DNA from: Candidatus Hydrogenedentota bacterium
GTDB lineage: Bacteria; Hydrogenedentota; Hydrogenedentia; Hydrogenedentales; SCBR16-9
Direction: 5' to 3'
Length of the DNA: 5,179 nucleotides
NCBI GenBank assembly: GCA_007116095.1
Contig: SKJD01000280.1
Span: 1 to 5,179 of the forward strand
Shown: positions 1 through 5,179 of the stretch, piece after piece
Numbering within the stretch: position 1 is the first letter of the stretch
How the letters are laid out: each line of letters opens with the position of its first letter
Position numbers and translations under genes: made by a program
The notes under the pieces: model-generated
Database searches by the model: none
Told to the model about the DNA's origin: nothing
What the model saw: the letters and a program-made list of their open reading frames with translations, nothing else

Positions 1-538
1 GACGATCGTCCTCCTCGGGGAACAGATTGCTGGTGGCGCTGTAGGCCATGTAGTACGTGCCGTCGCGCAGCACCACCGCCGGATCGCCGTTGTGCCAGTG
101 GTCGTAGGGCGTATCATCCGCGGCGAGCACCGGCGTCCAGGTTTCTGGGGCCATCGTTGCATCCCAGGCGCCCTTCCCGGACCATACTTCCCAGTCCAGC
201 AGGTCCTTTGATCGCGCCAGGTAAATGGCGTCACAGCCGGAATAGCCCGGATTGCATATTTCCGTGGCCCACCCGAAGAAATACATTCGGAAGGGGTAGT
301 CGGGGTCCGGGACACGGATGACATTGGGATTGTACATGTTGTAGAAATTGGTGAGCAGTGTCGTGCCGGGACGCTCCCATTCGCTGTCGTCCTGAATCGG
401 GCGGAGTCCCGCCGCTTCCTTGGCTTCCTCGGCAAGTAGATTGCGGTTCTGGCAGCCGGAAACGTTAAGCAATGTGGCGAACAGGCCGAAAAGCGTTGCC
501 GCCGCAAGGATATTGCGTTTCTGTGAGTGGGTATACAT
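1..538 (-). CDS. Predicted lipoprotein with GH43-like beta-propeller domain, C-terminus missing
   Basis: Only the first 179 codons are present; the frame is open through the left edge with no stop. The N-terminus is a bacterial lipoprotein signal: Lys7-Arg8, a hydrophobic stretch at 10-26, then the lipobox V-S-G-C ending at Cys29. The residue after Cys29 is Gln, so there is no inner-membrane retention signal under the Lol +2 rule, if that rule applies here. The mature part resembles the opening blades of a glycosidase propeller. Residues 70-88 hold NPNVIRVPD then FRMYFF, residues 110-116 hold the turn SKDLLDW, and residues 149-167 hold HNGDPAVVLRDGTYYMAYS, very like the 'DP-x-dG-x-YYm' strands of GH43 proteins. 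ATG at 538 is preferred because AAAGGAAG lies upstream (555-548) and the export signal follows directly. It is the last gene seen in the cluster, 143 bases after the soluble propeller gene. It probably binds or cleaves the same glycan at the cell surface; activity is unproven because the rest of the fold is outside. Confidence 0.75.
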   Translation of the reverse strand, partial: MYTHSQKRNILAAATLFGLFATLLNVSGCQNRNLLAEEAKEAAGLRPIQDDSEWERPGTTLLTNFYNMYNPNVIRVPDPDYPFRMYFFGWATEICNPGYSGCDAIYLARSKDLLDWEVWSGKGAWDATMAPETWTPVLAADDTPYDHWHNGDPAVVLRDGTYYMAYSATSNLFPEEDDR

Positions 539-551
539 TGGGTGCTTCTTC

Positions 552-594
552 CTTTGGAGCGTAATTCGAAATTGCCGTATGTGCGAATCCAAAG
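552..594 (-). promoter_or_regulatory. Inverted repeat overlapping the ribosome binding site of the lipoprotein gene
   Basis: On the minus strand CTTTGGA (594-588) is followed 29 bases later by its complement TCCAAAG (558-552). The second arm contains part of the AAAGGA Shine-Dalgarno (555-550) of the gene starting at 538. If this 7-pair stem forms in the mRNA it would partly hide the ribosome binding site. The complementarity is seen directly; a regulatory role is inference. Confidence 0.35.
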
Positions 595-597
595 CCA

Positions 598-614
598 CAG
601 GGACAAAAACCCTG
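598..614. repeat. Small inverted repeat (5-base stem)
   Basis: On the minus strand this reads CAGGG, a 7-base loop containing five T residues, then CCCTG. The stem is short and no T tract follows it, so it is not a convincing intrinsic terminator. It may add structure to the leader of the lipoprotein gene. Confidence 0.3.
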
Positions 615-633
615 ATACATGAACGCGGAGTTG

Positions 634-651
634 CGCCACGACGTCGTTGCG
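634..651. repeat. 18-base near-palindrome in the gap between the two propeller genes
   Basis: The core ACGACGTCGT (638-647) is a perfect 10-base palindrome. After one mismatched pair (637/648), three more pairs (634-636 with 649-651) extend it to 18 bases. It lies about 100 bases upstream of the lipoprotein start and just after the end of the soluble propeller gene. The shape would suit a dimeric regulator site, but it could also be chance in GC-rich DNA. Confidence 0.4.
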
Positions 652-681
652 TCATAGATTTCGGACGGGTGCGTTACGGTC

Positions 682-1932
682 TTATTCGCTCCCGCCCGCC
701 ACCATGGTTGACGACGAGTCTCCGTTTTCCTCATGGTCCTCGTCGGGTACAGCTTCGCCATCGGGCAACGCGTCGTCCACTTCCGGCGTTTCGATGGGCT
801 TGCTGGTCAGGAGACCAATACCGCGCCCCTGATCGCCCACGGCGCAGTAGTACATGTAGAAAGTCTCGTTGTCCGGTTGATAAATCAGCGAGATTTTATG
901 GGCGTAGGTGGCGTCGAGTCCGCCGGGATGACCGCCAGCCTTGTACAGGGGTTCGGGGTCCTTCACCCAGTTCAAGCCATCCCGCGAAAAGGCGATCATG
1001 ATATGGGCTCCGCCCCGGCCCACGCCGAAGTAAATGGCGGTCCACTTTTCGCCGTCATGAAATACCTTGGGATCGGCGCAGAATTGTTCGTCGTAGCTTC
1101 CGGGCGGGCCATTACGCAGCACGGGATTCTCTGCATAGCGCTCCCATTCCACCAGGTCCTGCGAAAATGCGATGCCGCTCTGCTCGATACTGCCCTGGGC
1201 CGCATTGTAAAAATTCCAAAAAATGCCGTCGCGTTCGATGAGCCAGGGTTGGTAGATGCAATCTTCTTCCCATGCTTCGGCGCCTTCGATGGAGAGAATT
1301 GGCGTGTCTTCGGAATGGCGATGCCAGGTGTTGCCATCCTCGCTCCAGGCCAGACCTTCGGCGCCCGGGCGCAGTTCATAGCCGCCCTGCCTGGGATAAC
1401 AACCGTAGAGCGCCCAATACTTGCCTTCCCAGCGCTTGAGGGTGCGTGGCGCTTTGGGATGGTAGTCCTCAAAGAGCAGGCCGCCAAAGGTGACCCCGCC
1501 GTGATCGTAGGCCCCTTCCTTGCCGTAGCTCATGACCAGTTTCCGGGGCTCCCAATGGACGAGGTCGTCGCTGACCGCCAGGGCGGTCTGGTAGCCATTG
1601 CCATCGAAACCCGTATAGAACATCCGCCATTCGCCTTCATGCTCGAAGACCAGGGGGCAGTCAATGGAAACAAAATCAAGTCCATCGTCGGGTGAAGGCG
1701 GCAGCACAAATTCCGGGTAGTAATGCCAGTCCCGGAACTCTGCGGACCAGGCCTTTATTTGTTCCGCGCTGATCATGGGTGGGGGGGATTCCTCTGGGGC
1801 TGGCGTTTCTTCCGGTTTCTGGGCCTGGGCCGTATTCGGTATAAGGCCTGGCGGCCCCGGAACGAATCCGGGACCGCCACCAAGAACGCCGAGTATCAGG
1901 AAGCCTAACATGCATGTCTTCGTCATGTGCAT
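682..1932 (-). CDS. Secreted five-bladed beta-propeller protein, probable glycosidase (GH43/GH32/GH130-like fold)
   Basis: Probably an exported enzyme, 416 residues, acting on a glycan outside the cytoplasm. A signal peptide covers about residues 1-37: Lys5, a hydrophobic core at 7-17, a Gly/Pro-rich stretch and an A-Q-A cleavage site at 35-37. A Pro/Glu-rich linker follows (39-52). The body (about 60-380) shows propeller blades with a repeated S-x-D-x3-W turn at 121-127, 197-203, 257-263 and 316-322, a pattern typical of five-bladed glycosidases. Acidic residues placed as in such active sites are Asp91 (D-C-P), Asp143 (D-H-G-G), Glu223/Asp224 and Asp287 (A-D-P), but which are catalytic is inference. 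The tail (381-416) is acidic and looks disordered. The start ATG at 1932 has GAGG with 8 bases of spacing; a second ATG at 1926 is less well spaced. It lies 42 bases after the MalG-type permease, suggesting the same operon. The exact GH family cannot be fixed by eye; a non-catalytic binding role is possible. Confidence 0.75.
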   Translation of the reverse strand: MHMTKTCMLGFLILGVLGGGPGFVPGPPGLIPNTAQAQKPEETPAPEESPPPMISAEQIKAWSAEFRDWHYYPEFVLPPSPDDGLDFVSIDCPLVFEHEGEWRMFYTGFDGNGYQTALAVSDDLVHWEPRKLVMSYGKEGAYDHGGVTFGGLLFEDYHPKAPRTLKRWEGKYWALYGCYPRQGGYELRPGAEGLAWSEDGNTWHRHSEDTPILSIEGAEAWEEDCIYQPWLIERDGIFWNFYNAAQGSIEQSGIAFSQDLVEWERYAENPVLRNGPPGSYDEQFCADPKVFHDGEKWTAIYFGVGRGGAHIMIAFSRDGLNWVKDPEPLYKAGGHPGGLDATYAHKISLIYQPDNETFYMYYCAVGDQGRGIGLLTSKPIETPEVDDALPDGEAVPDEDHEENGDSSSTMVAGGSE

Positions 1933-1974
1933 TGTCCAAACCTCGGTCTGATTTTGTTGTGTATCTTGGCGCGC

Positions 1975-2931
1975 TTATGCCTTGAATGCGCCGGACGTCA
2001 CCCCCTGAATGAAGGGCTTGGTCGCGTAGGTGAACAAGATCAGCAGGGGGATACTGGACACCATATACGAGGCGAACAAGGTGCTGAAGTTCTGGGCAAA
2101 GTGGGAGGTCGCCATCACGTAAAGTCCCGATGCGAGTACGTGGTACTCACCCTCGGTGTTCACCACAAACGGCCACAGGAAATTGTTCCAGGTGGCGAAC
2201 ACGTTCATGATGAGCACCACCGAAATGATTGGCTTTGAAAGCGGTACGACGATATTTACATAGAGCTGCACGTGCCCGGCGCCGTCGATACGGGCGGACT
2301 CGAAGAGCTCTTCCGGCAGACCGTCAAAGAAGCCTTTGAAGATGAACATTGCAAAGACCTGACCCCCAGCAATGTACGGGAAGAGCATGGCCCAGTATGA
2401 ATTCAGTAGACCGAGCTCCCGCACCAGCATGAAGGAGGGCACCAGCGTCAACACCGCCGGGAACATCATCGTGCTGATGATCATGTAGTAGAAGAAGCGT
2501 GATCCGGGGAATCGGTATCGGGACAGAATATAGGCGGTAACCGAGCCCATCAGGACCACCCCCGTCGCAGTCGCCGAAACCACGATCAGAGTATTGATCA
2601 TGTACTCCCGGAGTGTGTCCCAAGCCAGTCGGTAGCCCCGGGTGAAGTTCATGAAATGCTGATGCAGTGCCTCCCGGGCGCCTACCACCCGCTCTTCCGA
2701 CTCTTGGTCCCAGTCATAAACTACATACTGTTCTTCGGAACCGCCAAGCACCGCCCAGCCCATGCTGACGGCGCTGCTAATTTCGGCTGGAAAGCCGAAA
2801 AAGGATCGGTACATCTCGCTGTTGCTCCGGAAAGAATTGTTCAGGGCAAAGAAGAACGGCACCAAGATCATAAACGTAAACGTCAAAATGATGACGTGCA
2901 GGATGATTTCACGGACCCGATTCTTTCTCAT
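1975..2931 (-). CDS. Carbohydrate ABC transporter permease, MalG/UgpE type
   Basis: This is the second channel subunit, expected to pair with the MalF-type protein encoded just upstream. Six hydrophobic segments are visible near residues 8-29, 110-134, 145-168, 178-198, 231-255 and 286-303. The EAA-type loop lies at about 208-230 (ELFESARIDGAG, then a conserved Pro at 230). The C-terminus, QGVTSGAFKA, matches the usual 'GltaGAvKg' ending of MalG-like proteins. The first outward-facing loop (about residues 30-108) is unusually long and charged, with a stretch rich in Asp and Glu near 65-82. The start is well supported: ATG at 2931 overlaps the preceding TGA, and GGAGGGG (2943-2937) sits 5 bases upstream, formed by the last codons of the MalF-type gene. 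The stop is TAA at 1977-1975. The class is clear; the substrate is unknown. Confidence 0.93.
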   Translation of the reverse strand: MRKNRVREIILHVIILTFTFMILVPFFFALNNSFRSNSEMYRSFFGFPAEISSAVSMGWAVLGGSEEQYVVYDWDQESEERVVGAREALHQHFMNFTRGYRLAWDTLREYMINTLIVVSATATGVVLMGSVTAYILSRYRFPGSRFFYYMIISTMMFPAVLTLVPSFMLVRELGLLNSYWAMLFPYIAGGQVFAMFIFKGFFDGLPEELFESARIDGAGHVQLYVNIVVPLSKPIISVVLIMNVFATWNNFLWPFVVNTEGEYHVLASGLYVMATSHFAQNFSTLFASYMVSSIPLLILFTYATKPFIQGVTSGAFKA

Positions 2932-3923
2932 CTTTTCCCCTCCAACTCTTCCGTTGACTTGAAGTAGCGGAAATTCAAGAACGTCAACGTAAATATCAGG
3001 ATAAACAGGCAGACACCAATAGCGCAGGCGTAACCCATGCGTTGGAAACTGAAGGCATTGAAGTACATCCAGAGCCCTGGCACGGTTGTCTCGAAACCGG
3101 GGCCACCTCGGGTCAGGATTAAGAGATTCTCAAAGCCTTGGACACTCATGATGATGGTCAATATCAGGATGAGCTTCAATTGACTCATTACCATGGGGAT
3201 ATCAATGAGGAAGAACTTCTTCAGGCCGGTGCAGCCTTCCAGCTCGGCTGCTTCGTTCACACTCTCCGGAATCCCGGTGAGTCCGGCATAATAAATCAAC
3301 ACTTCGAAGCCACCCACAAAGGGGAAACCGACAAAGACCACGGCTATAAGGGCTGTACGTGGATCACTGAGCCAGCCCATCGTCCATCCACTGGGGCTGA
3401 TTGAGCGCAGAAACTCTTCTGTAAAGCCCAGGGCCAACAGGAAGCCGACCTCGGTAAAGTCGAAGAGGCGCAGGAATTCGTTCAGCATCCCGCGATCGTT
3501 GTAGATCATTCCCGCCCAGATCAATTGCACAGCCACCCCTGGCACCACGATGGGAATCAAGAAAACAATGCGGTACACATAGCGGTACTTCTCCTTGGTG
3601 AGCGAGTAAATCAGTTTCGCCACTACCAGTGGGAAGCTGAGCCGCACACAGACCATGAAGAAGGTGATGAACAGCATGTTCATCAACGAGGGAATGGTGG
3701 TCGGATCGAGAAAGAGAAATTCGTAGTAGTTGGCGAAACCGACAAACTGGGAATCGCCGCCGATTTCGAACTCAAACAACGAGCCTGTAAATGCCCACAT
3801 CACCGGGACATAGATGAACAGGGTCAACATACCTACCGGCAGCAGCAGGATGAGGTAACAGCTCAGGTTGAATTTAAAGCGAGGTGTAAAGTAGCCGCGC
3901 TCGACGTTTGCATCAGCACTCAT
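2928..3923 (-). CDS. Carbohydrate ABC transporter permease, MalF/UgpA type
   Basis: This is one of the two inner-membrane subunits that form the sugar channel of a CUT1-type ABC importer. At 331 residues it is slightly longer than typical six-helix UgpA-like permeases. Hydrophobic segments lie near residues 20-46, 79-101, 116-138, 189-212, 250-270 and 297-316. The cytoplasmic EAA loop that contacts the ATPase is at 224-243 (EAAELEGCTGLKKFFLIDIP). The family hallmark T-R-G-G-P-G is at 271-276, between the last two helices. The outward-facing loop at about 141-188 is longer than I expect for this family (see findings). The ATG at 3923 has GGAGGA (3936-3931) with 7 bases of spacing, which fixes the start. 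The gene begins 3 bases after the binding-protein stop, and its TGA overlaps the ATG of the next permease by 4 bases, so the two are very probably translationally coupled. The transported sugar cannot be assigned. Confidence 0.93.
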   Translation of the reverse strand: MSADANVERGYFTPRFKFNLSCYLILLLPVGMLTLFIYVPVMWAFTGSLFEFEIGGDSQFVGFANYYEFLFLDPTTIPSLMNMLFITFFMVCVRLSFPLVVAKLIYSLTKEKYRYVYRIVFLIPIVVPGVAVQLIWAGMIYNDRGMLNEFLRLFDFTEVGFLLALGFTEEFLRSISPSGWTMGWLSDPRTALIAVVFVGFPFVGGFEVLIYYAGLTGIPESVNEAAELEGCTGLKKFFLIDIPMVMSQLKLILILTIIMSVQGFENLLILTRGGPGFETTVPGLWMYFNAFSFQRMGYACAIGVCLFILIFTLTFLNFRYFKSTEELEGKR

Positions 3924-3926
3924 ACA

Positions 3927-5179
3927 CTATTCCTCCAATGCTTGGGGCGGCAAGTCAACCATGCCTTCCCGTACGGGCGCCAGACGATCCCATGCTTCGT
4001 CCATGGTTTCCATATCCACATCCATGCGATGCAGCATGTTCAGTGTCGCAGCATCCAGGTTGCTCACCTGCCACTCCATGAACTCGTCCAGATCAATACC
4101 GTCGTTCAGGTAGAGCTCCAGCATGCGGCGCTGAATTTCCGAGAACTTGAGGTCGAAGCTGAAGGTCCATTTGGTGGTGGTGTAGCGGCGTTCCAGAATA
4201 TCCACGAAGGGCTGCAAGGACTCTTTTGCTTCTACGCCATGGATGTTGGGAATGAAACTGGCATATTCATTCACGATGCGTTCATAGTTCTCCGGCACGG
4301 TCATGAATTGCAGGAATTCCATCACTCGTTGCAGGCGCTCGGAGGTGTTGGGGTCGCCTGTGTCGCTGAAGGCGCGGTTGGTTACCTCAAGCTGGGTAGC
4401 GGAGCCGCCAATAACGCACATATCAACACCGGTGGTGTAGGGGGAGGTGGCTTCGGTCATGGGCGGCATGTAGAAGACGCCCCAGTCAAAGCCGAGATCG
4501 CGGTCGGCGAGCAGCCGATAAGTCAGGGGGGAGGCCATCCAAATCATGGATGCCTGTTGGGTCACAAACTCGCGCACCATGTCCACGGTGGCCAGGTTCT
4601 GGTTACAGTATTGGCGATACTCGTACAGCAAGCGCCACAGTTCGCGGTAGCGGGGGTCGTCGTGACCGAAGAAGCCTCTGCGCTGGAAGAGGTAGGTCAG
4701 CTCTTCGGCATCGAGGTAGCCTTCCAGGTATTGCTCACGCACAGGGTCTTGCAACAGATCGATGCCCGGCAGGATGTCAAAGTAGAGCTGGTCAAAGAAA
4801 AGGTCCACCGCCCAGTCATTGATGTTATCCATTACCATGAGCATCGGGATGTAGTTGGCTTCCCGGATTTTCCCCATGATCTCGATAAACTCTTCCCAGG
4901 TATCCGGAATCTCCACCCCCACTTCTTCAAAGATGTCTTTGTTGTAATAAATGCCGGTTTCGATCATATCGAAAGTGATGCAGTAGTTTAATCCGTCCGG
5001 TGCGGCCTTGCCACGGCTTACTGCCTGGTACTTGAACTGGTCCCACCATTGCTCATAACCCGGCGCGGTGGGGTCACCCTGTTCGCGAATGAACACATTA
5101 GGCGCTTCGAGCCAGCCGTCCAGGGGGACGTACCAACCCTTGTGGATGTCCACCCAGACGTCTTCCACGTTCACGTTAA
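3927..5179 (-). CDS. ABC transporter sugar-binding protein (family 1 extracellular solute-binding protein), N-terminus missing
   Basis: This protein should bind a sugar or oligosaccharide outside the membrane and deliver it to the two permeases encoded next. The frame is open to the right edge, so the true start, the signal peptide and the first part of lobe 1 lie outside. A GTG at 5174 can be read as a start but is almost certainly internal, because no export signal follows it. Counting from that GTG, residues 68-95 carry the classic SBP_bac_1 signature, with F-D-M then YYNKDIFEEVG and P-D-TWEEF. Residues 203-212 (F, then ASMIW) match the usual 'F..G.aAM' strand, and residues 293-310 (VPENYERIVNEYASFIPN) match the C-terminal 'sPE' helix. 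The protein is rich in Trp, Tyr and acidic residues, as sugar-binding proteins often are. It ends with TAG at 3929-3927, 3 bases before the next ATG, and contains that gene's Shine-Dalgarno. The family call is firm; the substrate is unknown. Confidence 0.9.
   Translation of the reverse strand, partial: NVNVEDVWVDIHKGWYVPLDGWLEAPNVFIREQGDPTAPGYEQWWDQFKYQAVSRGKAAPDGLNYCITFDMIETGIYYNKDIFEEVGVEIPDTWEEFIEIMGKIREANYIPMLMVMDNINDWAVDLFFDQLYFDILPGIDLLQDPVREQYLEGYLDAEELTYLFQRRGFFGHDDPRYRELWRLLYEYRQYCNQNLATVDMVREFVTQQASMIWMASPLTYRLLADRDLGFDWGVFYMPPMTEATSPYTTGVDMCVIGGSATQLEVTNRAFSDTGDPNTSERLQRVMEFLQFMTVPENYERIVNEYASFIPNIHGVEAKESLQPFVDILERRYTTTKWTFSFDLKFSEIQRRMLELYLNDGIDLDEFMEWQVSNLDAATLNMLHRMDVDMETMDEAWDRLAPVREGMVDLPPQALEE

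Noticed and set aside
598..614. An intrinsic terminator after the soluble propeller gene
   Set aside because: The stem has only five pairs, and the T run is in the loop rather than after the stem.
539..681. A promoter for the lipoprotein gene
   Set aside because: On the minus strand a TTGTCC (607-602) is followed 17 bases later by CACATA, which is too poor a match to the -10 consensus to call.
465..761. A 98-residue minus-strand frame spanning the gap between the two propeller genes
   Set aside because: It overlaps both genes in another frame, has no recognisable motif, and its start lies inside the acidic tail of the upstream gene.
420..1001. A 193-residue plus-strand frame rich in Arg, Pro and Ser
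   Set aside because: The composition is that of an out-of-frame reading of GC-rich coding DNA, and it runs antisense to two better-supported genes.
733..1695. A 320-residue open frame on the plus strand, antisense to the soluble propeller gene
   Set aside because: No recognisable motif or plausible context, while the minus strand carries a signal peptide and propeller repeats.
3525..4991. A 488-residue open frame on the plus strand, antisense to the binding-protein gene and the start of the MalF-type gene
   Set aside because: It is rich in His, Gln and Val with no recognisable domain. It runs opposite to two genes with clear family motifs, and it crosses their junction. It is best read as a mirror of the real coding frames.
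5172..5174. GTG as the true start of the binding-protein gene
   Set aside because: The frame stays open to the window edge, and no signal peptide follows the GTG, though this family needs export. The start is outside.

Overview
All five genes in this window lie on the minus strand, so transcription runs from high to low coordinates. The window reads as part of one carbohydrate uptake and degradation cluster. In transcription order it holds: the C-terminal part of an ABC transporter solute-binding protein (cut by the right edge); two ABC permease subunits of the MalF/UgpA and MalG/UgpE types; a secreted beta-propeller protein that looks like a glycosidase; and the N-terminal part of a second propeller protein, predicted to be a lipoprotein (cut by the left edge).

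The first three genes are packed tightly. There are 3 bases between the binding protein and the first permease, and the two permeases overlap by 4 bases (ATGA). Both permeases have clear Shine-Dalgarno sites inside the gene before them, so translation is probably coupled. The soluble propeller gene follows after 42 bases. The lipoprotein gene follows after 143 bases, the only sizeable non-coding gap. That gap holds an 18-base near-palindrome, a small hairpin, and a longer inverted repeat that overlaps the ribosome binding site of the lipoprotein gene. I see no convincing promoter or terminator.

A working model (inference): the two exported propeller proteins act on a polysaccharide or glycoside outside the cytoplasm, one soluble and one lipid-anchored. 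The released sugar is captured by the binding protein and passed through the MalF/MalG-type permease pair. No ATPase and no regulator are visible. Transporters of this class (CUT1) often use an ATPase encoded elsewhere, but one could also lie just outside the window. The substrate cannot be read from the sequence.

The source is a bacterium of moderately high GC (mid-50s percent by eye). A lipobox protein and an exported protein with a Pro/Glu-rich linker would fit a Gram-negative, polysaccharide-degrading environmental lineage, for example in or near the PVC or Hydrogenedentota groups. That placement is a guess from gene content and style, not from a marker gene. I found no mobile element, CRISPR array, tRNA or rRNA, and no sign of a novel defence or other exotic system.
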